Of a DNA stretch of 64,000 nucleotides, positions 7,717 to 17,146 are shown one piece after another. The stretch lies in the NCBI GenBank assembly GCA_002027195.1, contig MWJO01000035.1:1-64000 (forward strand), in the 5' to 3' direction. Under the pieces are notes generated by a model. It searched no databases. It was given only the letters and a program-made list of their open reading frames with translations, and was not told where the DNA came from. The position numbers were made by a program, and so were the translations under genes. The stretch is from Streptomyces sp. GKU 895. Lineage in GTDB: Bacteria; Actinomycetota; Actinomycetes; Streptomycetales; Streptomycetaceae. The number at the start of each line of letters is the position of its first letter. The stretch's first letter is position 1.

Positions 7717-10265
7717 ATGCGAACACCCCGTAGGACCCCCACGACCGGCTCCGAGCCACCGTCCGCCGGCCCGGCCCGCGGCCGCCGCGCACACGCCGGA
7801 CCACCGGCCGACGAAGGACCGGACGACCCGATGGGCGCCGTCCCCGACGACCCGCCCACGCGCGCGGGGGGCTGGCGGATACGCCCGCGCACCGTGCGCG
7901 CAAAGATCGTCTGCCTGCTGATGGTGCCGGTGGTGTCGCTGCTCGCCCTGTGGGCGTACGCCACCGTGACCACCGCCCAGGACGTCTCCCGGCTCCGGCA
8001 GTTGCAGCGCGTCGACTCCGAGATCCGCACCCCGGTCGCCGCGGCCGTCGCCGCCCTCCAGGCCGAACGCGCGGCCGCGGTCCGCTATGCCACCGACCCG
8101 GCCGCCAACCGCGCCGGCGACCTCAAGACCCTCGCGGACCGCACCGACCGGGCCGTGGCGAAGCTGCGGCTCGGTGAGGACAACACCGTCGCGGACAGCG
8201 AGGAGTTGCCCGCCGGTGTGGCCCAGCGTCTCGAGACCTTCGTCAGCGGCGCCGAGGCACTGAGCTCCCTGCGCACCGCGGTCCTCGACCGCCGCGCGGG
8301 CTGGGACGAGACGTACGGCCGCTACACGCGCACCATCTCGACGGCCTTCTCCGTCGGCGGCGCCCTGACCGGCATCCAGGACGCCGAACTGGGCTCCGAC
8401 GCGCGCGTGCTGCTCGAGTTCTCCCGCGCGGGCGAGGCCCTGTCCCAGGAGGACGTCGTGCTCTCCAGCGCACGGCTCGCCGGACGCCTCGACGGAACAC
8501 GGCTGCGGCTGTTCACCGGCGCCGTCGACACCCGCCGCGCGCTCACCGAGGCCGCCGTCGCCGACCTGCGCGGCTCCGAACGCGGCGCCTGGCGGGACCT
8601 CGCCGACGGCGGTGACTACGTCGCCGTCGCCACCGTCGAGGACCGGGTCCTCACCAGTCGGCCCGGCGCCTCCGCGATCAACGCGGCACCCGAGGCGACC
8701 TGGGCGAAGGCACACGCGCGCGTGCAGGACGGCATGCGGACGATCGAGGCCGACGCGGGACGCGGGGTCGCCGACCGCGCCGACCCGTTCACCCGCGGAC
8801 TGCTCACCCCGGCCGGTGCGGCCGTCCTGCTCGGTCTCGTCGCCGTCGCCGCCTCCCTGGTCATCTCCGTGCGCATCGGACGCGGTCTGGTCGTCGAGCT
8901 GGTGAGCCTGCGCAACAGCGCCCTGGAGATCGCCCGGCGCAAACTCCCCGAGGCCATGCGGAAGCTGCGGGCCGGGGAGGAGATCGACATCCGCGCGGAG
9001 GCCCCGTCGGGGCCGCCCTCCGAGGACGAGACGGGGCAGGTCGCCGAGGCCCTCGGCACCGTGCACCGGGCCGCGCTGCGGGCCGCCGTGGAGCGTGCCG
9101 AGCTCGCCAGCGGCATCTCCGGGGTGTTCGTCAACCTCGCCCGGCGCAGCCAGGTCCTGGTCCACCGTCAACTGAGCCTTCTGGACAGCATGGAACGCCG
9201 CTCCGAGGACCCGGGCGAGCTGAGCGACCTCTTCCGCCTCGACCACCTCACCACCCGGATGCGGCGGCACGCGGAGAGCCTGATCATCCTCTCCGGCGCG
9301 GCACCCGGCCGGGCCTGGCGCATGCCGGTCTCCCTCACCAACGTGGTCCGCGCTGCCGTCTCGGAGGTCGAGGACTACGCGCGCGTGGAGGTGCGCCAGC
9401 TCCCTGAGGCGTCCGTGGTCGGCGGCGCCGTCGCCGACCTCACCCACCTCCTCGCGGAGATCGTCGAGAACGCCGCACAGTTCTCACCGCCGCACACGCG
9501 CGTGCGCGTCACCGGCGAACCCGTCGGCAACGGATACGCCGTCGAGGTCGAGGACCGGGGGCTCGGCATGGGCAAGGAGACCCTCACCGAGGCCAACCGC
9601 CGTATCGAGCAGTCCGAGGCGCTCGACCTCTTCGACAGCGACCGGCTCGGCCTGTTCGTGGTCAGCCGGCTGGCGGCCCGGCACGGCATCAAGGTGCACC
9701 TGCGCACCTCGCCGTACGGCGGCACCACCGCGGTGGTCCTGCTGCCCACCGCCCTGCTGCACAGCCGGCGCGGAGGAACGTTCCCCCCCGCAAGGCGGCC
9801 GACACGGAACGCGAGTACGCGCGCATGCCCGGTGCCGCCCGGCTCCAGGAATCCGTCCACGCTCCCGCCGACCGGCCCGCACTGGTGGCCCCCGCGCCAC
9901 CGGCCCCGGCGGAGCACAGGGCGACGGCGAGGGTGGAGTCCGCCGGTGACACCCCGCCTCCCGGAGTCGCCACCCTGCGTCTGCACCGCCCCCAGGACGA
10001 CCCCGAAGGACCCGACGCGACGGACGACCTCCCGCGCCGCGTCCGGCAGGCGAACCTGGCTCCTCAGCTGCGTGCGCCGCGCAGCGAGGAACCGGAACCG
10101 CGGTCCGACCCCCAGGCCGACGACCGGCGCACCCCCGAGCTCGTACGGGACCGGATGGCGGCCTACCGCGACGGCTGGGCACGCGGCGGCGGCCGCCGGC
10201 CCGGACACGGCGCCGCCCCGGATTCGCCCGCGCCAAGAGACAGCAGCGAAGGAGACCCCGAATGA
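7717..10265 (+). CDS. cvnA: Conservon sensor CvnA: nitrate/nitrite-sensing-domain histidine kinase-like protein (frame broken near C-terminus)
   Basis: Domain order: a Pro/Arg-rich cytoplasmic start; a transmembrane helix near residues 66-85 (IVCLLMVPVVSLLALWAYA); an extracellular NIT-like domain with VAALQAERAAAVRYATD; a second transmembrane helix near 367-390; a HAMP-like linker; and an HATPase_c domain with an N-box (LLAEIVENAAQFSPP) and a G-box (VEDRGLGMG). The usual phosphoacceptor His box is not obvious, as in other CvnA proteins. At the C7 run 9787-9793 the frame slips. The Pro/Arg-rich tail then continues as KAADTEREYARMPGAARL and ends at 10265, overlapping cvnB by ATGA. It starts the cvnA-B-C-D signalling operon. 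Confidence 0.88.
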
Positions 10266-10696
10266 TCCAGGACCCGGCCATGAGGGCCGCTCAGCGGTCC
10301 GGCGAACTCGACTGGCTGCTGGACGACCTGGTGTTGCGCGTCAGCGAGGTACGGCACGCCGTGGTGCTGTCCAACGACGGCCTCGCCGTGGGGGCGTCGA
10401 CCGACCTGCGCCGCGAGGACGCGGAGCACCTCGCCGCCGTCGCCTCCGGCTTCCACAGCCTGGCCAAGGGCGCCGGACGCCACTTCGGCGCGGGTGGGGT
10501 GCGGCAGACGATGGTCGAGATGGACGACGGCTACCTGTTCGTGGCCGCCGCCGGTGACGGTTCCTGTCTCGCGCTCCTCACGGCCGTGACCGCCGACATC
10601 GGCCTTGTGGCCTACGAGATGGCCCGCCTGGTCAAACGCGTCGGCGAGCACCTGTACACGGCGCCGCGGGTAGCCGCACGGCCGCCCGCCGGATGA
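10262..10696 (+). CDS. cvnB: CvnB, roadblock/LC7 domain protein, 144 aa
   Basis: This is a single roadblock/LC7 domain with the family run LDWLLDDLVLRVSEVRHAVV, LSNDGLAVGAS, REDAEHLAAVASGFHSLAKG and FGAGGVRQTMVEMDDGYLFV. Roadblock proteins of this type act as regulators or platforms for the small GTPase of the conservon (CvnD). The ATG at 10262 overlaps the cvnA stop, so translation is coupled. The stop at 10694-10696 in turn overlaps an ATG that could be an alternative start for cvnC. Confidence 0.92.
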   Translation: MIQDPAMRAAQRSGELDWLLDDLVLRVSEVRHAVVLSNDGLAVGASTDLRREDAEHLAAVASGFHSLAKGAGRHFGAGGVRQTMVEMDDGYLFVAAAGDGSCLALLTAVTADIGLVAYEMARLVKRVGEHLYTAPRVAARPPAG

Positions 10697-10716
10697 GACG
10701 AGAAGGCGGTCCGCCC

Positions 10717-11130
10717 ATGACGGAGGACATGACGGGCGCCCCGCGGGAGCAGGGCAGCCAGTGGTACGACGGCGAGGCCGGACCTCTCGTCCGCCCGTAC
10801 GCCATGACGGGCGGACGGACCAAACCCGGCCCCACCGGGGTGCGCTTCGACCTGATCGCCCTCGTCACGCTGGACGCGGCGGCGCCCGGTCCCGACGAGG
10901 ACACCTCGCTGGGGCCGGAACACCGGGCGCTGATCGAACTGTGCCGCCTGGAGACCCAGTCCGTCGCCGAACTCGCCGCGGGCGCGGACCTGCCCCTGGG
11001 CGTGGTGCGGGTGCTGCTCGGTGACCTCCTGGAACTCGGCTGCGTCACCGTCAGCCGCCCCGTGCCGCCCGCGCAGCTTCCTGACGAACGGATTCTGCGC
11101 GAGGTCATCGAAGGACTGCGAGCTCTGTAG
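10717..11130 (+). CDS. cvnC: CvnC, DUF742 domain protein, 137 aa
   Basis: DUF742 is recognised by WYDGEAGPLVRPYAMTGGR near the N-terminus, LGPEHRALIELCRLETQSVA, and a winged-helix-like part (ELAAGADLPLGVVRVLLGDL) ending LREVIEGLRAL. The ATG at 10717 is preferred because AGAAGG precedes it. An ATG at 10693 coupled to the cvnB stop would add eight residues. DUF742 proteins are the third member of every conservon. Their winged-helix fold suggests protein or nucleic-acid binding. Confidence 0.9.
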   Translation: MTEDMTGAPREQGSQWYDGEAGPLVRPYAMTGGRTKPGPTGVRFDLIALVTLDAAAPGPDEDTSLGPEHRALIELCRLETQSVAELAAGADLPLGVVRVLLGDLLELGCVTVSRPVPPAQLPDERILREVIEGLRAL

Positions 11131-11187
11131 ATGAAAGTTCGAAACCGCATGCGCACGACTCGGTCACATCGGTCTAATAGCGGTCCA

Positions 11188-11202
11188 ACCCCTCGAAGGG
11201 GT
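11188..11202 (+). promoter_or_regulatory. Small perfect hairpin between cvnC and cvnD
   Basis: ACCCCT-CGA-AGGGGT gives a 6-bp stem with a 3-nt loop, in the 147-bp gap before cvnD. There is no following U-tract, so it is more likely an RNA processing or attenuation element than a classical terminator. Confidence 0.4.
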
Positions 11203-11277
11203 GCCGCAGTTGTCATCATGCTGACTTCACGCACCTGCACGGCCGACCGTTGCCGGCACTCCCGAGAGAAGTGATCG

Positions 11278-11883
11278 ATGGTCTCCGAGACTTCCGATGC
11301 CCAGGGCGGCGAGCAGGCCGCGCTGGCGTTGAAGATACTGGTCGCCGGCGGGTTCGGCGTGGGCAAGACGACCCTGGTGGGTGCGGTCAGTGAGATCAGG
11401 CCGCTGCGGACCGAGGAACTGCTCAGCGAGGCCGGTCAGTTGGTCGACGACACGGACGGCGTGGACCAGAAGGTCACGACGACGGTCGCCATGGACTTCG
11501 GCCGCATCACCATCCGCTCCGGCCTCTCCCTCTATCTCTTCGGCACTCCCGGGCAGGACCGTTTCTGGTTCCTGTGGGACGAGCTGTCCCAGGGCGCGCT
11601 CGGTGCCGTGGTCCTCGCGGACACCCGGCGGCTGGAGGACTGCTTCCCTGCGGTCGACTACTTCGAGCACCGGCACATCCCGTTCGTGGTGGCCGTCAAC
11701 TGCTTCACGGGGGCCCGCACTTACGGCGCCCAGGACGTCTCACGCGCCCTCGACCTGGACCGCGGCACCCCGGTGGTGCTGTGCGACGCCCGGGACCGCG
11801 ACTCCGGGAAGGAGGTGCTGATCCGGCTCGTGGAGTACGCCGGGCGGATGCACACCGCCCGGCTCCTGGACTCCGTGGGCTGA
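11278..11883 (+). CDS. cvnD: CvnD, conservon small GTPase, 201 aa
   Basis: This is an Mg1A/Ras-like GTPase with P-loop GGFGVGKTT (residues 24-32), switch region TTTVAMDFGRI, the LFGTPGQDRFW motif (residues about 87-97), and the base-recognition motif as VAVNCF in place of a classic NKxD, typical of bacterial CvnD/MglA-like proteins. The start ATG 11278 has GAGAAG 7 bases upstream. It should be regulated by CvnB/CvnC and controlled by CvnA at the membrane. Conservons influence secondary metabolism and aerial growth in Streptomyces. Confidence 0.92.
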   Translation: MVSETSDAQGGEQAALALKILVAGGFGVGKTTLVGAVSEIRPLRTEELLSEAGQLVDDTDGVDQKVTTTVAMDFGRITIRSGLSLYLFGTPGQDRFWFLWDELSQGALGAVVLADTRRLEDCFPAVDYFEHRHIPFVVAVNCFTGARTYGAQDVSRALDLDRGTPVVLCDARDRDSGKEVLIRLVEYAGRMHTARLLDSVG

Positions 11884-12051
11884 ACGCGGCCGGACTTCGA
11901 CACCGGCGGGCCCCGCCGCGGCGAACTGACCGAAGGCCGCCGTTCTTACCCGTGCCATGCCCTGTTCTCCTTGCCCCGGCGTCGGTCGTCGGGAAGGGTG
12001 GCGAGGAACTCCTCCAGCCAGGGGGAGACGTCACACGGGGAGACGGAAGAC

Positions 12052-12465
12052 ATGGCGCAGAACCAGGGACTCGGCTGGCTGCTGGACGATCTGACCGAGC
12101 GCGTCGACCACGTCCGGCACGCGTTGGTGCTGTCCAACGACGGCCTGGTGGCGGGGGCCAGCACGGGTCTGCGACGCGAGGACGCCGAGCACCTCGCCGC
12201 CGTCGCGTCCGGACTGCACAGCCTGGCCAAGGGCTCAGGCCGGCACTTCGGCGCGGGCAGAGTCCGCCAGACGATGGTCGAGTTCGACGACGCGGTGCTG
12301 TTCGTCACCGCGGCGGGCACCGGCAGCTGTCTGTGCGTGCTCAGCGGCGCGCAGGCCGACATCGGTCAGATCGCCTACGAGATGACGCTGCTCGTCAACC
12401 GGGTCGGCGAGCACCTCGGCGTGGACGTCCGGCAACCCGAGCGGAGCTCGGCCGCAGACCTCTGA
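12052..12465 (+). CDS. Second roadblock/LC7 domain protein, 137 aa
   Basis: This is a close paralogue of CvnB in the same locus, sharing LGWLLDDLTERVDHVRHALV, LSNDGLVAGAS, REDAEHLAAVASGLHSLAKG and FGAGRVRQTMVEFDD. The ATG at 12052 follows GGGGAGACGGAAG. It lies 168 bp after cvnD with no DUF742 or GTPase partner of its own, so it may compete with CvnB for CvnD or act as a heterodimer partner (inference). It probably arose by tandem duplication of cvnB. Confidence 0.88.
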   Translation: MAQNQGLGWLLDDLTERVDHVRHALVLSNDGLVAGASTGLRREDAEHLAAVASGLHSLAKGSGRHFGAGRVRQTMVEFDDAVLFVTAAGTGSCLCVLSGAQADIGQIAYEMTLLVNRVGEHLGVDVRQPERSSAADL

Positions 12466-12590
12466 CCTGCTGATTCGTCACCCCCCATGGAGTTATCCAC
12501 AGGCCCGCTCGGAGATTCGCCCGACGGGCTACGGTTTGTGTCACGGCGAACGCACACAGCGTGAGCACCGACTCCACGGGGGAGTACGAC

Positions 12591-13490
12591 CATGACCGGC
12601 AGCACCCTCACCAGGCCCCAGCAGCTCACTCTCACCCCGGGCCGCGCGCGCGCGAACTTGGTCTGAAGCGGAACGAGTTCGATCTGGGCGTCCATCTCGG
12701 CCATATCCGGACCGTGCCCGACGAAGGGGGAGGGGGACGCCGGGTCCCCCGCACCGAACTGGACCGGCTCCGCGCGCAGGACGACTTCCCCGAAGCTTTC
12801 CAGCAGCGGGTGCGGATCGTGGGCACCACCGAGGGCGCGGACGTCATGGACATCCCCGTCGGCAGGTTCACCCGCCTCGCGCGCCTCGGCGTCGTGGCGC
12901 CGGTGCGCTTTTATCTCAACAGGTACCGGGCCGTCGTCTGGCTCTATCTCGCCGAGGAACTCGAGCAGTTCGCCGCCGACGAGCGGAACACCCCGCTGCT
13001 GCACGCACGTCGCACACCCGAGGGGATGCGGGGCCTGCTGGCGGAGGGCGTGGACCTGCGTCCCCGCAACTGGCGTGCCCGGCACCGCGAGTTCCTGCTG
13101 CGGACGGCCGACGGCCCGTGGGAGAGCGCCGGAGCCCTCGCCGCCTTCCTCGACCCCGCCCAGATCGCGGAGCTCGTCCGGGACCCGTACGAGCGCTCTT
13201 ATCTGAACCGCTTCCGCCCTGCGCCGCCGAACCAGGGCACACCCGGCACGCCGACCGCGCAGCTCACCGAGAAGATCATGACCGCCGACGACCCGGACGA
13301 GATCAGCCGACTGCGAGCCGACCTGGCCCGGGCCATGGAGGACGCCCGCACCCTCCGGCCCGCGCCACGCCCGGCGGGGGAGCAGCGGCCGACCGCGCCC
13401 CTGCCCCTGTCCCCGCCCTCACCCGAGGAGGCCGCCTCCCGGCAAACAACCCGAGGACTCATGGGCTGGCTGCGCCGCAGAAGCGCATGA
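12591..13490 (+). CDS. DUF6397 family protein (N-terminal frame slip)
   Basis: The likely start is ATG 12591 (GGGGGAG about 9 bases upstream), reading MTGSTLTRPQQLTLTPGRA. A one-base deletion in the GCGCGCGCG stretch at about 12645 shifts it into the long frame, which continues RELGLKRNEFDLGVHLGHI. An in-frame ATG at 12561 gives an unnatural N-terminus. The region RELGLKRNEFDLGV...GRFTRLARLGVVAPVRFYLNRY looks like one or two helix-turn-helix units. The C-terminus is Pro-rich and ends in GWLRRRSA. I recall this as a Streptomyces DUF6397 family; function unknown, DNA binding plausible. Confidence 0.7.
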   Translation, partial: HDRQHPHQAPAAHSHPGPRARELGLKRNEFDLGVHLGHIRTVPDEGGGGRRVPRTELDRLRAQDDFPEAFQQRVRIVGTTEGADVMDIPVGRFTRLARLGVVAPVRFYLNRYRAVVWLYLAEELEQFAADERNTPLLHARRTPEGMRGLLAEGVDLRPRNWRARHREFLLRTADGPWESAGALAAFLDPAQIAELVRDPYERSYLNRFRPAPPNQGTPGTPTAQLTEKIMTADDPDEISRLRADLARAMEDARTLRPAPRPAGEQRPTAPLPLSPPSPEEAASRQTTRGLMGWLRRRSA

Positions 13491-13563
13491 CGGAAAGACG
13501 CGAGAGCCCATGACGGAAGGGCACGCAGCGCATGACGGAAGGGCACGCAGGCGCATGACGGAA
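13486..13563. repeat. Four tandem 22-23 bp repeats starting on the DUF6397 stop codon
   Basis: The core CATGACGGAA starts at 13486, 13509, 13531 and 13554 (spacings 23, 22, 23), followed by AGGGCACGCAG-like sequence in the inner copies. The TGA of the upstream gene (13488-13490) is part of the first copy, so the array grew out of the gene end. It ends about 35 bp before the stop of the convergent tesB gene. Confidence 0.9.
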
Positions 13564-13598
13564 AGGCGCGCCCGACACGTACCCGCCCGGCCCGGGAC

Positions 13599-14468
13599 CT
13601 ACAGCGCCCGGAACAGCCCTTCCTGGACGACGGACACCAGCAGGCGCCCCTCCAGGTCGTAGATCCGCCCCCGCGCCAGGCCCCGTCCGCCGGTCGCGAT
13701 CGGGGACTCCTGGTCGTAGAGGAACCACTCGTCCGCGCGGAACGGCCGGTGGAACCACATGGCGTGATCCAGCGAGGCGATGTCGAAGCTGCGCGGCCCC
13801 CACAGCGGCTCCACCGGGATGCGCACGGCGTCCAGGAGCGTCATGTCGCTGGCGTAGGTCAGCGCGCAGGTGTGCACGACCGGGTCGTCCCCGAGCGGCC
13901 CGACCGCCCGCATCCACACCGCGCTGCGCGGCTCGGCGTCCTTGACCTGCTCGGGCGTCCAGCGCAGCCGGTCCACATAACGGATGTCGAAGGGCTGCCG
14001 GCGCGCCATCCGCTCCAACTGCTCCGGCAGCGCGCCCAGATGCTCGCGGATCTCCTGCGTGACCGTCGGCAGTGACTCGGGGTCCGGGACCTTGCGGGCC
14101 GGCGGCAGCTGATGCTCGAACGACCCCTGCTCAGGCTTGTGAAAGGAGGCGGTGAGATTGAAGATCGTGCGCCCCTGCTGCACGGCGGTGACCCGGCGGG
14201 TCGTGAACGACCGGCCGTCCCGCACCCGTTCGACCTGGTACACGATCGGCACGCCCGGCCGCCCCGGGCGCAGGAAGTACGCGTGCAGCGAATGCACCGG
14301 CCGGTCGCCCTCGGTGGTGCGGGCGGCGGCGACCAGCGCCTGGCCCGCCACCTGGCCGCCGAAGACCCGCTGCAAGGACTCCTGCGGGCTGCGGCCCCGG
14401 AAGATGTTGACCTCGATCTGCTCCAGGTCGAGCAGGTCGACCAGGCGCTCGGCCGGGTTCGTCGTCAT
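13599..14468 (-). CDS. tesB: Acyl-CoA thioesterase II (TesB), 289 aa
   Basis: This is a double-hotdog thioesterase. The N-half contains VFGGQVAGQALVAAARTT and HSLHAYFLRPG. The C-half contains SLDHAMWFHRPFRADEWFLY, which carries the catalytic Asp, and GGRGLARGRIYDLEGRLLVS. It hydrolyses medium- and long-chain acyl-CoA to free acid and CoA in the cytoplasm. Length matches the family (about 290 aa). The ATG at 14468 is 20 bp downstream of the helicase stop on the same strand, so they may be cotranscribed. Confidence 0.95.
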   Translation of the reverse strand: MTTNPAERLVDLLDLEQIEVNIFRGRSPQESLQRVFGGQVAGQALVAAARTTEGDRPVHSLHAYFLRPGRPGVPIVYQVERVRDGRSFTTRRVTAVQQGRTIFNLTASFHKPEQGSFEHQLPPARKVPDPESLPTVTQEIREHLGALPEQLERMARRQPFDIRYVDRLRWTPEQVKDAEPRSAVWMRAVGPLGDDPVVHTCALTYASDMTLLDAVRIPVEPLWGPRSFDIASLDHAMWFHRPFRADEWFLYDQESPIATGGRGLARGRIYDLEGRLLVSVVQEGLFRAL

Positions 14469-14487
14469 GACCGCGTCTCTCCCGTGC

Positions 14488-17001
14488 TCACAGCTGGCCG
14501 ACGTCGGTGACCCGGACGACCGCGCGGCCCTCCGCGTCGGAGGCCGTCAGGTCGACCTCCGCGCTGATGCCCCAGTCGTGGTCGTCGTTCGGGTCGTCGA
14601 AGATCTGCCGGACCCGCCACAGACGGTTCTCCGGCTGCTCCTCGATGATGAGGAGCTTCGGGCCGCGGGCGTCCGGGCCGGTGCCGAGGTCGTCGTACTC
14701 GTCCCAGTACTTGTCCATCGCCTCGCCCCACGCGTCGGCGTCCCAGCCGGCGTCGGCGTCCATCTCGCCGAGCTCCTCGACCTGGTCCAGGGCGGCGAGC
14801 TCCACGCGGCGGAACATGGCGTTGCGGACCAGGACGCGGAAGGCGCGCGCGTTGGTGGTGACCGGCTTGACCTCGTCGGCCTTCTCCTGGGCCTCCTCGG
14901 CGGTCATCTCCTCCGGGTTGGCGAGCTGCTCCCACTCGTCCAGCAGACTGGAGTCGACCTGGCGGACCGTCTCGCCGAGCCACTCGATGAGGTCCTGGAG
15001 GTCCTCGGACTTGAGGTCGTCGGGGATGTTGTGGTCGAGGGCCTTGTAGGCGCTGGCGAGGTAGCGCAGGACGATGCCCTCGGTGCGCGCGAGCTCGTAG
15101 AAGGACACCAACTCCGTGAAGGACATGGCCCGTTCGTACATGTCACGGATGACGGACTTCGGGGAGAGCGGATGGTCGCCGACCCAGGGGTGGCTCTTGC
15201 GGTAGGTGTTGTACGCGTGGAAGAGCAGCTCCTCCAGGGGCTTCGGGTACGAGATGTCCTGGAGGCGCTCCATGCGCTCCTCGTACTCGACGCCGTCGGC
15301 CTTCATCGCGGCGACGGCCTCCCCCTTCGCCTTGTTCAGCTGGGCGACGAGGATCTGCCGGGGGTCGTCCAGCGTCGACTCGACGACGGAGACCATGTCC
15401 AGGGCGTAGGACGGCGATTCGGGGTCGAGGAGTTCGAACGCGGCGAGGGCGAAGGTGGACAGCGGCTGGTTCAGCGCGAAGTCCTGCTGGAGGTCGACCG
15501 TGAGGCGGACGATCCGGCCCTCGGCGTCCGGCTCGTCCAGCTTCTCGACGATGCCGCCGTCCAGCAGCGAGCGGTAGATGGCGATCGCCCGGCGGATGTG
15601 CTTCAGCTGCGCCTTGCGCGGCTCGTGGTTGTCCTCCAGCAGATGCCGCATCGCCTCGAAGGCGTTGCCGGGGCGGGCGATCACCGACAGCAGCATCGTG
15701 TGCGTCACCCGGAAGCGGGACGTCAAGGGCTCCGGCTCGGAGGCGATCAGCTTCTCGAAGGTGTTCTCCGTCCAGCCGACGAAGCCCTCCGGCGCCTTCT
15801 TTCGGACCACCTTGCGCCGCTTCTTCGGGTCGTCGCCCGCCTTGGCGAGCGCCTTCTCGTTCTCGATGACATGCTCGGGCGCCTGGGCGACGACGAAGCC
15901 CGCCGTGTCGAAACCGGCCCGCCCGGCGCGGCCGGCGATCTGGTGGAACTCGCGGTTGCGCAGGGTGCGGACGCGGTTGCCGTCGTACTTGGTCAGGGCC
16001 GTGAACAGCACGGTACGGATGGGGACGTTGACGCCCACGCCGAGCGTGTCGGTGCCGCAGATGACCTTCAGCAGACCCGCCTGCGCGAGCTTTTCGACCA
16101 GGCGCCGGTACTTGGGCAGCATGCCGGCGTGGTGGACCCCGATGCCGTGCCGCACGTAACGGGAGAGGTTGCGGCCGAACGTGGTGGTGAAGCGGAAGTT
16201 GCCGATCAGATCGGCGATCTGCTCCTTCTCCTCCTTCGAGCACATGTTGATGCTCATCAGCGCCTGCGCCCGCTCCACGGCCTGCGCCTGGGTGAAGTGC
16301 ACGATGTAGACCGGCGCCTGCTTGGTCTGGAGCAGCTCGGTCAGGGTCTCGGTGAGCGGGGTGAACTTGTACTCGTAGGACAGCGGCACCGGACGGGTCG
16401 CCGAGCGGACCACCGCCGTCGGGCGGCCGGTACGCCGGGTGAGGTCCTTCTCGAACATCGAGACGTCGCCGAGCGTGGCCGACATCAGGATGAACTGTGC
16501 CTGCGGCAGCTCCAGGATCGGGATCTGCCAGGCCCACCCGCGGTCGCCCTCCGCGTAGAAGTGGAACTCGTCCATCACGACCTGTCCGACGTCCGCCTGC
16601 TTGCCGTCGCGCAGCGCGATCGACGCCAGCACCTCGGCGGTGCAGCAGATGACGGGGGCGTCGGAATTGACGGAGGCGTCGCCGGTCAGCATGCCGACGT
16701 TCTCGGTGCCGAAGATCTTGCACAGCTCGAAGAACTTCTCCGAGACCAGCGCCTTGATCGGAGCCGTGTAGAAGGTGACCTCGTCACGGGCGAGCGCGGC
16801 GAAGTGGGCGGCCGCCGCGATCATGCTCTTGCCGGAGCCGGTGGGCGTCGACACGATCACGTTCGCACCGGAGACCACCTCGATCAGCGCCTCCTCCTGA
16901 TGGGGGTAGAGCGTGAGCCCGCGCTCCTCGGCCCACGACTCGAAGGCTTCGTAGAGGGCGTCGGGGTCTGCGGTCGGCGGCAGCTGATCGATGAGGGTCA
17001 C
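14488..17001 (-). CDS. Ski2-type DEAD/DExH-box RNA helicase, 837 aa
   Basis: GTG 17001 is taken as the start (VTLIDQLPPTADPDALYEAF). An upstream ATG at 17061 would add a non-conserved leader. Motifs in order: Walker A STPTGSGKSM (residues 51-60), TAPIKALVSEKF, DEFH box (about 144-147), SAT (174-176), VIVHFTQAQAVERA region, and GVGVNVPIRTVL and QIAGRAGRAGFD (motif VI). A long C-terminal region follows, with DSH-like helices. HelY/Mtr4-type helicases unwind RNA for processing or decay, but substrates of the actinobacterial ones are undefined. The gene is intact, which contrasts with the many frameshifted neighbours. Confidence 0.92.
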   Translation of the reverse strand: MTLIDQLPPTADPDALYEAFESWAEERGLTLYPHQEEALIEVVSGANVIVSTPTGSGKSMIAAAAHFAALARDEVTFYTAPIKALVSEKFFELCKIFGTENVGMLTGDASVNSDAPVICCTAEVLASIALRDGKQADVGQVVMDEFHFYAEGDRGWAWQIPILELPQAQFILMSATLGDVSMFEKDLTRRTGRPTAVVRSATRPVPLSYEYKFTPLTETLTELLQTKQAPVYIVHFTQAQAVERAQALMSINMCSKEEKEQIADLIGNFRFTTTFGRNLSRYVRHGIGVHHAGMLPKYRRLVEKLAQAGLLKVICGTDTLGVGVNVPIRTVLFTALTKYDGNRVRTLRNREFHQIAGRAGRAGFDTAGFVVAQAPEHVIENEKALAKAGDDPKKRRKVVRKKAPEGFVGWTENTFEKLIASEPEPLTSRFRVTHTMLLSVIARPGNAFEAMRHLLEDNHEPRKAQLKHIRRAIAIYRSLLDGGIVEKLDEPDAEGRIVRLTVDLQQDFALNQPLSTFALAAFELLDPESPSYALDMVSVVESTLDDPRQILVAQLNKAKGEAVAAMKADGVEYEERMERLQDISYPKPLEELLFHAYNTYRKSHPWVGDHPLSPKSVIRDMYERAMSFTELVSFYELARTEGIVLRYLASAYKALDHNIPDDLKSEDLQDLIEWLGETVRQVDSSLLDEWEQLANPEEMTAEEAQEKADEVKPVTTNARAFRVLVRNAMFRRVELAALDQVEELGEMDADAGWDADAWGEAMDKYWDEYDDLGTGPDARGPKLLIIEEQPENRLWRVRQIFDDPNDDHDWGISAEVDLTASDAEGRAVVRVTDVGQL

Positions 17002-17146
17002 CCACCCATCTTGCCTGCCCTTCCCCACTACAGGGGAATCGGATGCGGGTACGAAGATCACGAGCAGTACGCTGTGTCGCCGACGAGGCGTCAGGGCATC
17101 CGGTCAACTGCGCAGCGGTACACGAGGAATGGGGCGGGCAACGGCG

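Noticed and set aside
12493..12501. TTATCCACA, a textbook DnaA box.
   Set aside because: It is a single isolated copy with no cluster, AT-rich unwinding region or dnaA/dnaN genes nearby, so it does not mark an origin.
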